Origin: Amphimedon queenslandica
Lineage: Eukaryota; Porifera; Demospongiae; Haplosclerida; Niphatidae
Direction of reading: 5' to 3'
DNA: 64,000 nucleotides
Assembly: GCF_000090795.2 (NCBI RefSeq)
Contig: NW_003546296.1
Location: 198,235-262,234, forward strand
Each line of letters begins with the position of its first letter. Position 1 is the first letter of the stretch. Of this stretch, positions 22,586 through 34,147 are shown one piece after another. The notes under the pieces were generated by a model. That model was not told the DNA's origin and ran no database searches. It saw only the letters and a list, made by a program, of their open reading frames with translations. Position numbers and translations under genes: made by a program.

Positions 22586-23581
22586 TAGCCTGTGTTCTAT
22601 TAATAGCTCATGTTCTATTAATAGCTTATGTTCTATTAATAGCCTGTTAAATATTAAGAATGTAAATACCTAGTTTTCAGATAACTCATATTCAATAAAA
22701 TAAACCAAAATTAACTCAAAATCATTACATAAGAACATGTATTTTGTATTAGAAAATATCATAAAAATTGAGAATTCTCCACTTTTCATTTTTGGGAAAA
22801 TTTGATCCGAGACCATGTACTATAGTACAGGGACTTTTTTCTGATTTTGGAGTAACTTCAAAGGCCCGTAAAAAGTCCAGATTTGATCAGAATCAGTTCA
22901 AACTTTCTACACAACAAAAGAACATGTATTTGTATTAGAAAATATTTAAAAAATTGAGAATTCTCAAATTTTTATTTTTTGCAAAATTTGGCCCGAGACC
23001 ATGTACTATAATACAGGGACTTTTGTCCGATTTTGGAGCAACTTTAACAGCTCGTAAAAAGTCCAGATTTGATCGGAATCAGTTCAAACTTTCTATGCAA
23101 CATAAGAACATGTATGCATATTAGAAAGTATCATAAAAATTGAGAATTCTCCACTTTTCATTTTTGGCAAAATTTGGCCCGAGACCATGTACTATAGTAC
23201 AGGGACTTTTTTCTGATTTTGGAGTAACTTCAAAGGCCTGTAAAAAGTCCAAATTTGATCAGAATCAGTTCAAACTTTCTACACAACATAAGAAATGTAT
23301 CCGTATTAGAAAATATCATAAAAATTGAGAATTCTCAAATTTTTATTTTTTGCAAAATTTGGTCCGAGACCATGTACTATAGTACAGGGACTTTGTCCGA
23401 TTTTGGAGTAACTTTAAATGTTCATAAAAAATCCAAATTTGATCGGAATCAGCTCAAACTTTCTACACATCACAAGTACAGGTATATGTATTAGAAAATA
23501 AAGAATACATGTAGTAGAAAAACCTGAATTTATTGAGTGGGTGTGGTTAATTATTTATTCATTGTGGGTGTGGTTTGGCAC
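22586..23581 (+). repeat. Spacer filled with palindrome-centred repeats (4 copies)
   Basis: After short tandem copies of TGTTCTATTAATAGC (22590-22645), four units of the 186-bp family run from about 22710 to 23500, with centres GTACTATAGTACAGGGAC near 22818, 23005 (one base changed), 23190 and 23374. This is the main copy set that is intergenic rather than intronic. No gene was seen. Confidence 0.88.
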
Positions 23582-25013
23582 ATGGCAGCAATGAGTTCAG
23601 AAAGTACTTCAGCTGCTAGTTCTCCTGAGGTTAATGGAGCTTCAACAGATCCAATTAAAGGTTCATTTGTTCCTCGTGACTCGTCTTACAGTGAATTCAT
23701 GAGGAGGTTACTGCCTGAGAGACAGAAATTGGTATGTAGTCAATGAAATTATCAGATCTACTATTATTAAATGACAACTGAGGCATTTTATTTTTAGTTA
23801 GATATTGCTGTTAAATTTCTCATAAATCCAAGAGTCGTTAACAGTAATGACGATGATAAAATTGCATTTCTAAACAAAAAAGGTTAAGATAAAAGTGTTA
23901 TAATTTTTTTAAGCATGTAATTTATTATTTTTTTTTAATTTTAGGATTAAATGAAGAAGAGATTTATTGGGTAAGACAAGAAGCTGCTTCAAGACCAGCC
24001 CCATCGTTAGCTGTACCAGCCCCTCCCACCTCATTAGCACTGACCACACCTACTCAAGCCACACCTACCCTAACTCATCTGGTCATTCGTGGGGTGCTAG
24101 TGGGAAGCATGTTTGGAATATTTATATACTGGATCAAAGTAATGATTATAATTAATGGGGTGTGGTTTCATTAATTAATTGATAGGGTGTGGTTTCAAAG
24201 TGGTTTGATAGTTTAAAGGTCCAACAAGAGAGGCATCAAGTGCTGGAGGAAAGAGTTCAAGAAATAAGAACCACACTGGAAACTACCAGTAATTAATATT
24301 CATTATTATTATTATTATTAGTTAATTAATATTCATTATTATTATTATTATTAGTTAATTAATATTCATTATTATTAATTATTTTTTGTAGTGCAAGAAC
24401 TACAGCAAACCACATTATCTATTAAAGTCAGTAATTATTAATTGATTAATTAATTAATTGTAATTATTAGGTTTTATTAGAAAGACAGCAGGAGCAAATA
24501 ACTCAATTATCATCAACACAAGTAACACCAATTAATTATTTAATTATTATTATATTTATTTTATTTCAGTCGAATGTTGTAGCAAGTAATGAATTGCGTA
24601 CCATTAATTCAGAACTATCAACGTTAAAGGGCCTTCTATTGAACAGGTAACAGATATTAATCCAGCTGCTACCAACACTCATTTTTGGTAGTTGATAATT
24701 CTCATTATTTTAATGAAGGTGCTTTGTAACATTCTTGAAGATAAAAATTAAAGAGATATTGTACAATTACGTTATATTTTCTTATAGACACCAATTTCCT
24801 ACGCCACAGAAGGATAACCTCAGTTTACCTCCAGGGATACCTTCTTGGCAAAGAAACACTTCACTGCCTCCTCTTAACACAACTAATGGCAGCTCTAAGG
24901 AACAGGAAGAGGCTTCTGGTGATGGAGGGGGAGGAGGAGGAGAATCAAGCACTGGAACAACAGTGCAGCAAAACAGCAATAATGATAATAATGATGAAGA
25001 AGATGATGATTAA
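23582..25013 (+). CDS. PEX14: Peroxin-14, docking protein of peroxisome matrix import
   Basis: PEX14 sits in the peroxisomal membrane and docks the PEX5 cargo receptor. Exons 23582-23731, 23798-23882, 23945-24138, 24186-24288, 24392-24426, 24471-24521, 24570-24646, 24788-25013; in frame, 306 aa. The N-terminal PEX5-binding domain is recognisable (LDIAVKFLINPRV ... FLNKKGLNEEEIYW), followed by a Pro/Ala/Thr linker, a membrane span (LVIRGVLVGSMFGIFIYWI), a coiled coil (QQERHQVLEERVQEIR) and NSELSTLKGLLLNR followed by FPTPQ and IPSWQ, as in animal PEX14. The tail is Gly/Asn/Asp-rich and ends in DEEDDD. An in-frame ATG at 23537 would add 15 residues but lacks similarity. Confidence 0.93.
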
Positions 25014-25113
25014 ATTTAATTATAAAGACTTGTGTATATACAAACATCATGCAAAGCTTTAAAGGGTGGGGCTGCTAGCTAAGCGTGCTGCGATTTCCTG
25101 TGAGCCAAAAACA

Positions 25114-26555
25114 ATGTCTTCTTTCTTGAGAGCTTTTGTTACCAACTCTCACTCCTTCCTAAGGAGAACCACTGGGTATACTAGGACCTTTAGTGAAGCG
25201 CCAGCTGGTCTAAGAGTTAAACTCTCTGCTGATGGAAAAGGATTAGCTCTTTTTTCTGGAGTAACTCCCGAGGAGTCTCATTATCACGTTAAATGGTTGA
25301 GACACAACTGTCAGTGTAGCCAGTGCTTGTCCAGTAGCGGGCAGAAGACAGTCACAGCAGATCATCTCATGAGAGATGACAATATTGAGCGAGTCAAACT
25401 ACTTGGTATTAAACAAATAAAATACTTGTTGTTAATCTATTGCCGTTAATTTGGTGTTGACAGGTGATAAGTTACTAGTTGAATGGACAGCTCATTCCGG
25501 TTGGTTTGATGTCAACTGGTTAATATCTAACCATCCATCGTCCAATCAGATCGTTGCTAGAAAGGAAGCCACACCAGCCCACCCTACTGTATGTTTATAT
25601 AGACAATAGCAAAATATTTGTCACATTTGCTTTTTGCATTCCTTTAGACAAAGTTACCTTTTATGAGGTACAAGGAAATAATGGATCCATCAAATGAAGG
25701 ATTGTACAAGTACTAAAATAAATAAATAGATAAATAAATAAATTCTTCCACTAGTTGGTTGTATCATTTATCAGCTAAAGGTGTCTGTATCATTACTGGT
25801 GTACCAGCAGATAAGGAACATACCGTAAAGGTAAGTGTGTGTCTATGAAGCTCTTTCAATCATTGAATTCATTGCTGTATCTGTACTGGTGTAGGTAGCA
25901 CATAGACTTGGGGAAATGCAGAGCACAGTAGATGGGGAAGTATGTTGTTTATTGATGTTGTTTGTTGTTCTTTGTTTATTGTTGTTGTTGTTGTTTATAG
26001 TGTTTTGATGTTATTGCTGTACCTAAGGAAGAGTTGACTAATATTGCAGACAGTGAAGTTGGTCTTGAACTCCACATGGACCTTCAATATTATCAGTCTC
26101 CCCCTGGACTCCAAATACTCCACTGTATTAGGTACCATCATCATAATATCACTTCTACAGTTGTCTTTAATACATGTACATGTACTTTCATCTGTCATAT
26201 TAGGAATGATCCATGTGTTGAGGGAGGGGAGAGTACCCTATTGGACGGACTGGAAGTTGTTGAACGATTGAGAGAAACCCACCCGAGACAGTTTGAGATC
26301 TTATCCAAAGTACAAGTACCTTTTCAGAAGATACGACAGAAAGGGTAAGACCCTGGTTGATTAATTGATTATTAATTTTTAAAAAGTGATTTCCCAGTTA
26401 AGATGGAATACAGAAAGCCTCATATTGAACTAGATCACAATGATCAAGTGAGAGTTGTAGACAGTCTGTTCAATAATTAACCTTTTCATTAGGTTATTGG
26501 AATAAACTGGTCACCTGCTCAACAAGGAACACTCTCACCACACGAAGTAATGAAA

Positions 26556-26600
<45 letters not shown>

Positions 26601-26988
26601 TTTAGGATGAAATTGAAGAATATTATGAAGCTTATACTAATCTGTTTAAACTGTTCAATGACTCTCCGTTAATAGTGAGTGGATCAGTTGTTATTGGAAT
26701 GTAATGTCGTCCATGTTTTTAGATTGAGTATCGTCTTAACCCAGGTGAAGTCCTCTCCTTCAATAACAGAAGGTTCTTACATGGACGGAGACCCTATGCC
26801 TCCAATGGAGGACAGAGACACCTAGCGGTACATTAGCATAATAGCTGATCCAACCAACTGTATCCCATGTACTATAGGGATTTTATATTAATATTGATGA
26901 ATTTGCTAGCAAGTTGGCTGCTCTTTCAAAAACTTTGGGAAAATCGCAACCATTGAAGCACGTTTTGAACACTTCTTATTACAACTGA
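25114..26988 (+). CDS. 2-oxoglutarate dioxygenase of the gamma-butyrobetaine/trimethyllysine hydroxylase family
   Basis: These Fe(II)/2-oxoglutarate enzymes act in carnitine synthesis. Exons 25114-25405, 25464-25588, 25648-25709, 25755-25830, 25895-25939, 26001-26131, 26204-26344, 26387-26447, 26493-26546, 26606-26674, 26723-26827, 26878-26988; in frame, 423 aa. The N-terminal zinc-binding domain has WLRHNCQCSQC. The catalytic half has the HxD iron ligands in LELHMDLQYY, then PPGLQILHCIR, GGESTLLDG and a distal His in FNNRRFLHGRRPY. The core looks closer to BBOX1, but the N-terminus (MSSFLRAFVTNSHSFLRR) looks like a mitochondrial presequence, as in TMLHE. I therefore leave the paralogue open. 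An in-frame ATG at 25066 would add 16 residues. Confidence 0.9.
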
Positions 26989-27194
26989 AGACAAATTGTC
27001 TTTTTAAAAAATTATTTTTGGAAAAGTACATATATAAGATATGCTTTCAGTATCAATAAAGTCGTGATATTGTTGTTGTAAATTTACAGAGGGTAAACTT
27101 TATCACTCAAATCTATGTGCTTTCAGTTCTGCTGTTGTCCTTATGCATATCAATGCATGCTTTCAATTCCAACTTCATTTTCACTTGCAAAGCT

Positions 27195-28751
27195 ATGGCT
27201 GAAGCAATAGAGAAGCAAAGATGGACAGTGACCATTATTCTTCTGTGGTTGTTTCTAGTTAGACTCTTTGATCCTTCAATAGTCAATTCAGTTCAAAACT
27301 GGAGTGCTCACCAAAAGGAACTTTATGACGATACTCTCAATTCAAGTGTCATTGTTTTTTACTTGTTCCTGCCTCTCCTTGTGTTGCTTGCTGATATGAA
27401 ACTGGGCAGACTCCACACTGCCATCCTCAGTGCTGCTGCTGGGGCTCTTTCTTCTCTCATTTTTCTCATCTTTCTCATCTTCTCTAGTAAAAGTTATCTT
27501 GTTACAGCAGTCCTGGATCCCATCACTCTTGTTACGCGAGTTCTTTTTGAGATATCACTTCTCTGTCTTGGTGCTGACCAACTGGTTGAGATGTCTTCAA
27601 ACTCTGATGAGATGAGCAGCTATGTTTGGTGGTGGTCTTGGTGTGTTCATTTGAGTATTATGATCACTAGTGTTGCAAGTTGTCTCTCTAAAAATCAAGG
27701 ACATTTTGATACATACATTGCATCAGCTCACTTCATTTTGCTAGTAGTCATCATAATAGTGACTTTAAAGATTAAGAAATGGACTATACGGTACAGCTAC
27801 ACAAAGAATCCTCTTAAACTCATTTCTGGTGTTCTTTGGTTTGCACTGAAGCATAAGTCTCCTACTAGTGCATCAGCTCTGAGCTATTTAAATGAGTCCA
27901 AACCACCTCGGATAGATTTAGGGAAAATGAAATATGGTGGACCGTTTTTTGAAAAAGATGTAGAAAGTGTCAAAACATTTTTGCGTCTCATTCCCCTAGT
28001 CTGCATTATCACAATGATTAACTTTCCGTTTCAGCTGATCGGACGTCTGTCATCTGAAAACTCAGTCACAATCAAGCACTGTCTAATATCAGGCACTTAT
28101 TTTATTGGGAACTGTGTTGCAATATTCGGAGTACCTTTGTACAGGTTTATCTTAAAGCCATACTGTTTCAAATTCCTCAAGCTAAGCATGCTCAAAAAGA
28201 TTGGGATTGGAATTGCTCTGACAGTATTAGGTAAACTTGGGTATGTTATCATTGATCTCTATCTGAGCATACCAGCTTATAATGATAGCAATGAAGCTTT
28301 ATGTCTACTGCAACCGGATAACTTCACTAATGCTGTACTCACTGAACATAAAATGTACGTGTATTTAGAGATAACCCCTAAAGCTGTCAACGCATTGGGT
28401 TTTCTAATGATTAATGTTGGAAGCTTTGAGTTCATATTTGCACAATCTCCACACCCCATGAGAGGACTGCTCATTGGACTATGGTTTAGTGCCGGTAGCG
28501 TATACGAGATCACTGGTTACCTACTGGTAAAACCCTTTAAAGAACTCGGCGAGTCTTTGGTGCCCAGCTGTGAGCTGTATGTACTAATTATGAACTTTGT
28601 GTTCATGTTTGTGTCCTTCGTGTTGTTTCTTGTGTACAGCAGAAAGTACAGACTCCACAATAATGAAGAGACAGAGAGCGAGTGTCATCAGTATTCCAAA
28701 TCTGCTCATGGGTATGGAAGCATGTCTAACTCTTTAGCTGAAGATGATTGA
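27195..28751 (+). CDS. Intronless POT/SLC15-like multi-pass transporter (copy 1)
   Basis: A single open frame encodes about 518 aa from MAEAIEKQRW (27195); an in-frame ATG at 27117 would add 26 residues. About 10-12 hydrophobic segments are visible. The motif RIDLGKMKYGGPFFEKDVESVKTFLR in the middle (written here as RIDLGKMKYGGPF and DVESVKTFLR) resembles the SLC15 signature AK..GGPF...VEDVK...R before the seventh helix. It shares this block and overall layout with the gene at 58129-59829. The absence of introns contrasts with nearly all neighbours. The substrate cannot be told; a proton-coupled peptide or histidine transporter is the family expectation. Confidence 0.75.
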   Translation: MAEAIEKQRWTVTIILLWLFLVRLFDPSIVNSVQNWSAHQKELYDDTLNSSVIVFYLFLPLLVLLADMKLGRLHTAILSAAAGALSSLIFLIFLIFSSKSYLVTAVLDPITLVTRVLFEISLLCLGADQLVEMSSNSDEMSSYVWWWSWCVHLSIMITSVASCLSKNQGHFDTYIASAHFILLVVIIIVTLKIKKWTIRYSYTKNPLKLISGVLWFALKHKSPTSASALSYLNESKPPRIDLGKMKYGGPFFEKDVESVKTFLRLIPLVCIITMINFPFQLIGRLSSENSVTIKHCLISGTYFIGNCVAIFGVPLYRFILKPYCFKFLKLSMLKKIGIGIALTVLGKLGYVIIDLYLSIPAYNDSNEALCLLQPDNFTNAVLTEHKMYVYLEITPKAVNALGFLMINVGSFEFIFAQSPHPMRGLLIGLWFSAGSVYEITGYLLVKPFKELGESLVPSCELYVLIMNFVFMFVSFVLFLVYSRKYRLHNNEETESECHQYSKSAHGYGSMSNSLAEDD

Positions 28752-28926
28752 CTTTATCTCTTTACTTGTTTTTCTCTTGCTTCATTTTAAATTTACATTC
28801 ATTTTGTTTGTATTCTAATATCTATGCTTGCAGAGATGCTTTTGCAGATAGCCAGCCCCACCTATTGCGTGGGTGTTAGTGATTAATTAAGTTCTAATTA
28901 ACTTATTAAAGTTAAATAAATTCAAA

Positions 28927-30154
28927 ATGGCCGCCAGTAAAGAGCCTGATGTATTCTTCACTGCAAATCATTCCTGGGGAGTTGCTAGTGCTAGACACGT
29001 CTCAGGCCTACCAGTAAATGAAATTCCTTTCACTTTTGATGCTCCACTCGGTCCTTCAGTGGTTAGGTGGGACCTCAGTAATGGAGAGAGAGTCAGAAGC
29101 AGACAGATTCACTCTGACCTCATCGTCTGCATGAGATACTCTCCTAATGATGAGTACATAGCAACTGCTAGCACTGGAGGAGAGGTCAAAGTATGGAGTC
29201 GTAGCTCTTGGGATCTCATAGCAGAAACCATTGCTCCTATCGACTCCTTGTTTCATGTAAGTTAGTAAGTACTGGAGGAGATGATCAATAATGACTGAAT
29301 GTTCCTTCTCTTCCAGTTGAGTTGGTCTCCTTCGAGTGATTGCATTTTAATTATTGGTAATGGAAGGAACTCTTCAGCTCTTTTATACAAACTGGAAAAT
29401 GGGAAAATGGAAGAAGATGGCGACCAAAAAGTCTACAAAGAAAGACTGAATCTATTGTGGAGTACAAGGGCTGGCCTTTCGAAAACAAGAGAATCAACTA
29501 TTGAGTCACATGACCAGAGGAGCAAGTCACCTGAGCAATCGACTGGCAAGGACTACTCGTATAAAGATGCTTTTTACATGGGAGAAGTGAACCCATCGAA
29601 CAATGTATTCATTGTTGAGGAGAGGGAGGAGTCTTGTACTCAGTTGCACCTGTTGGACGGGGGTACTGGGCTACCGATAAAGACCACACCCCTCTCTTCA
29701 TTGTCCGGTACAAGGGAGGCCCACACTTTGATGATGTCATCATTACATGATGGACTGTACGCTTTGATGGTTGAGGGTGGGTATGTTGTCATGGTAACAG
29801 CGGAGGAGCTTGAAATCGTTAACATATACAACATTGTAAGTACTGAAATTAATAATTAATTAATTAATTAATAACGAGATGGTTCTTTAGGGTTTCTCAT
29901 CAAGGACTTGTGCATGGGATAAAGACCTTTTGTTGTTACCTTCAGATTCCGGAAAACTGACCTGGATTAATGTACAAAATGGTAACAAGTATTAATAATT
30001 ATTATTGTAATTATTTGCTGTAGGTTCACCAGTGCAGGAGATTAGAGTTGGTTCCAGTGATTATATCGTTCATGTCAGTTTGTCTTCAACTTCTGGTCTT
30101 TGGTTGTGCGGGTTTAGCCGACTTTTATACTGTACAATGGAGAGGAATGATAAC

Positions 30155-30204
<50 letters not shown>

Positions 30205-30430
30205 TAATAATAATAATAATAACAATAATAATAATAACTGATATTCTTTAGGTGTTCCTACTAAAGTAGCAGCTACTCATCAAGTCTCAACTCATGAAAT
30301 AAGTTGCTGTGGTGTCTCATTCTCTCCTCTCTCCTCTCTCCTCTCAGTTGGTGATCTGGCGGGCAATGTCTACCTTTACAGCTGCTCCGAGGACATATAC
30401 ATACCACTGGAGATGTGGAACGTATGTGTA

Positions 30431-30462
<32 letters not shown>

Positions 30463-30712
30463 TGTTGTTTATTGTTAGGTTGGTGGTTCTGTGAGATGTT
30501 TGTGTTGGTTAGATAATGATTGCGTTCTTGTTGGTAGTCTTGATGGCTCCATCCACTTATGGAGGATCGGAGGAGACATCAAAGTAGCTAACTCCATCCA
30601 TTAACTGATAATACTCATCATCTCTTTCAGCCATTCTTGTCAATGGAAGGTGGAATAATTCACATCAGATGTAGCAGTGATGGAAAGGTTAGTCTCATTA
30701 ATTAAGTTATAT

Positions 30713-30775
<63 letters not shown>

Positions 30776-31204
30776 GTATTTTGCTGTTGGTACTTCCTCT
30801 GGTAAAGTGGGTGTCTATCTTTACAATAAAGAGGGTGGGGTCACTCCACCCACTCCTTGTCCTGTGAGTGTATTCATGGCCCATTACCCTCGGCCTGATG
30901 TCAAGGACAGTCGATTTGGTCAGCTAGGACATCAGTAAGCACACCAGCTGTATTTTATGTACATGTACATCTTCACTATATAGAGCTGAAGTTTGGAGCC
31001 TTTGTTGGGACCCTACTGATAGATACCTAGCGACTTGCTCTGAAGACCAAACTGTACGGATATGGAAGGCGGAGTCTTGGATAGGCGTGGCTACTCTTAA
31101 AGGACACACTCTTGCTGTTACTAGTGTTGATTGGGCTGATGTTAATGGGCGGAGCTTGCTAGCATCTTGTTCAGATGACAGAGTAAAGAGAATGTAAAAA
31201 TAAG

Positions 31205-31236
<32 letters not shown>

Positions 31237-31945
31237 GTAGACTATTAGACTGTACCAGTTTCTGTTGGAGGGTGAATCATTTGATTTGTTATTTACAATG
31301 AATACTAAGAGTATCTATGGGTGGCACACACTAACTTATCTAACTTTTAAACTGCAACCGGACAAAGTAAGAAATACAACTTTAAAAATTCATTAAAAAA
31401 TCCAAAATTGATCGGAATCAGCTCAAACTTTCTAGGAACATGTATATGTATCAGGGAATGTTATAAAAATTGAGAATTCTCTACTTTTCATTTTTGGTAA
31501 AATTTAGCCCGAGACCATGTACTATAGTGCAGGAACTTTGGCCCGATTTTCGAGCAACTTTAAAAATTCATAAAAAAAAATTGGTCAGAATCAGCTTAAA
31601 TTTTTTACGCAACATAAATATATATATATATGTATCAGAAAACATTATAAGAATTGAGAATTCTCTCCTCTTCAATTTTGGCAAAATTTGGCCCAAGACC
31701 CTGTTTTCTCATACTTTTAAAATGACATATATTTTATTTTATTTTCTATTCAGTCTAGTGCCCTCCTGGTAGTTACCACACAGCATGGATACATTGTGCT
31801 ATTCAATATTATCAATGGATCAATGGTATCGTCTCATAAAATGCACTGTGGATCTATTGAGGGGTGTGTCACTGATAGGGGGTGTGGTCAGTTTGCTACA
31901 GTGGGTGGAGACTGTGCAGCATATCTGTGGAGCTTAAATATTTAA
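28927..31945 (+). CDS. WD40-repeat protein of unknown function
   Basis: Exons 28927-29256, 29317-29835, 29891-29981, 30024-30155, 30252-30421, 30479-30583, 30631-30687, 30777-30934, 30984-31182, 31241-31366, 31754-31945; in frame, 692 aa. WD-like blades appear throughout: YSPNDEYIATASTGGEVKVW, LSWSPSSDCILII, LVGSLDGSIHLWRI, GHQAEVWSLCWDPTDRYLATCSEDQTVRIW and GHTLAVTSVDW with SCSDDRTIRLY. The layout suggests about 12-14 blades in two propellers, with a charged insertion around residues 155-190. I do not recognise a specific orthologue. Introns 4 and 7 carry long (AAT)n/(TTA)n runs and intron 10 a palindrome-family copy. Confidence 0.85.
30158..30238 (+). repeat. (AAT)n/(AAC)n microsatellite in a WD40-gene intron
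   Basis: About 27 trinucleotide units, mostly AAT with a few AAC, lie between exon 4 and exon 5. Read through, they would add a poly-Asn run, but the donor GTAATA at 30156 and acceptor at 30251 exclude them. A similar (TTA)n run fills the intron at 30714-30775. Confidence 0.9.
31367..31710 (+). repeat. Palindrome-family copies (about 2) in a WD40-gene intron
   Basis: Two decayed units lie in the last intron. The centre reads CCATGTACTATAGTGCAGGA, so the palindrome is broken by substitutions, and the second unit is truncated. This is the only intronic site here where the repeat is in the same orientation as its host gene. Confidence 0.8.
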
Positions 31946-32766
31946 TTAGCAAAACACATAATAAATATATTTAATGAGAACAATATATAGATCAATATTG
32001 TATTACTATGAAAAGGTTTTTAATGATATTCATTGTCTATGAATAAAGTACACTGATGACCTTCCGTCTCCGTATACTTTGATATACGGAGATTGCTGTC
32101 GAGTTCTTTCTTTTTGTTGCTCAGAGAACTGTAGAGCTACTTTATATCGCCTGGAATAAGTAAGAAGACGGCCTGATCTTGCTCTTATTTGCTTATTTCA
32201 TAAACAGGTGGATTCGTCCTGCAAATACCAGCCAATTGGTCCTGCATCCCTTCAGTTTATTTTAGACAGTACTGTTAGTGACCGTACTGTCTGTATAGTT
32301 CATTATTGCGGTGGGAAAGGAGACCCGGTTTTGTATTCATTATTAGGTAAGTGAAGCCACTCCAATTAGCAACTTTGCATTTAAAGAACTTCATTTAGTC
32401 TTTTAAAGTAGCTGTACTCGTACAGTATAATCTTAAACTGCACCAGGTAGAGTATTATTGACTGACTAAGTCTTGACAAAAGAACATTGTTTTTCTTGGC
32501 TTGGTTTTAAATATTGCTTTGTAATGTTTATCATAACAGGGAAAGCATTGTTGGTATGTACATGTATATACATGTAGTAAGATGATGATGATGATGATGA
32601 TGATGTAGCTGTTTAAACATCATGTGACTTTGTTTTCTGTTAATGTTATTTTGTGTCTGATTTTTGCACACTCAGCAATGTTTGCAGTTGAACTGCTGAC
32701 CTGTCCTCCTCATGCTGACCATATTTGATGACTCCTCCCCTTTCCCTCTCCTTGTAGTACCCTATC
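31946..32766 (+). other. 5' region of the patatin gene with candidate upstream exons
   Basis: Between the WD40 stop and the assigned ATG I see two candidate exons in compatible phase: 32208-32346 (46 stop-free codons) and a 14-bp microexon 32540-32553. They would join to 32758, in frame with the main CDS (...GKALLYPIM-SHFD). No upstream ATG that splices in frame was found, so they may be 5' UTR. A (GAT)n run lies at 32580-32606. Confidence 0.35.
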
Positions 32767-34114
32767 ATGTCTCATTTTGACGTCCCGACACTTCAAACCA
32801 ACTTAAGAGGGTTACAGAAGCTGCAGCAAGTGACCCACAGGGAGGCGTCGTCAACCACACCCACTTCAAAGGAACAGACCGATGGCTCTAAATCTCCATT
32901 GTCAAGGTCTCCGTTATTTCGTAAGAAGTCCAATCCGTCTGTAGATACCTCGAGTTCTTCAGCAAAACCTCCAGGGACTCATTCTCCGGCTAACAGGTCT
33001 CCCAACCCAGCTGGAGCTGAGAGACGGAAATATCAGGACATGCCGGTATCAGGTGAGGGCGGGGTCACTGGGAGTGGCCAAAGACGACAATCTGCATATT
33101 CAAAAGGAAGCAAAGAATATAAGGAACAGAAGAAGAGTCCTGATGCCGGTATGGGAACGAGTCCTGGTGGTATGGGAATCAGTACAGGAATGAGTCCTAG
33201 TTGTATCGGTACAGGAATGAGTCCTGGTGGAATGGGAATGAGTTCAGATTCAGCTCCCGAAATGAGTTTGATAACTGTCATGGACTTGGAAGTGTCTTTA
33301 TCACAGAAGAGATACTATTACGAGAAACCAGTAAGTATAGTTGGACATGGTTGTTATTAATTTTAATTATATTCATAGCTTGATATCGCTGAGTCCATTC
33401 AGTTGCTTGAGCGGGAGGAGCAGATGACACGAGACTCTGGCCATGAATATTATGCACATCCTTTTGGTATTAGCACCGGAACCAGTGATGCTACTAAAAA
33501 TCCCAGACCCAAAACACCTCCACCAAAACCGTATGTCCTCAGTCAGTACTTATTACTGCAACGCAATACCCCCCCTTTCTCTCTCTCTCTCTCCCTCTCT
33601 CCCCCCCTCTCTCTCTCCCCCTCTCTCTCTCTTTTAGATACAGAAAGAGAAATAACAGTGGCACTGATGAATCTCCTCCTATTCCTCCTCCTCTACCTGA
33701 TGCAAACCAAAAAGCTGTCTCTCCTACTAAAACCAAGTCAAAATTTTCTTTTTTTGGTTCGTCTCGAAAGATCTCAGAACCCTCCGGCCCTCAGGTCTCT
33801 CCTAAGCTAACTCGTTCCAACACTGCTAATGATGGCATTGGATCAGGACTGCCTCATTCAAGGAGTGACGATAAGCTCAGTAATAAGAGTAAAGGAGCCG
33901 TGGGGAACTTAATTGATAAAATCAGAAGAGTAAATATTAATATTGTTATTACTAAATAGCATGTATAATTTTAGAGTCCTATTTCAAAACGTAAATTCCC
34001 AAATGATGACGTTGCTCCTGTTGAACCAGTCAAACCAGACAAACGAGATTTTGATCAGATTAGTGTCAGTGTAGTCAGCGAGGTAATAATAATAATAATA
34101 AATTATTATTATTA

Positions 34115-34147
<33 letters not shown>

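Noticed and set aside
23582-26988. PEX14 and the dioxygenase as one operon
   Set aside because: They are separate genes 100 bp apart, each with its own introns; close spacing is general in this genome.
30032-30241. Poly-Asn protein ending
   Set aside because: The poly-Asn comes from an intronic (AAT)n run; the donor at 30156 and acceptor at 30251 keep the WD40 frame. The same holds for poly-Asn/Ile/Leu frames at 7303, 46063, 50129 and 56130.
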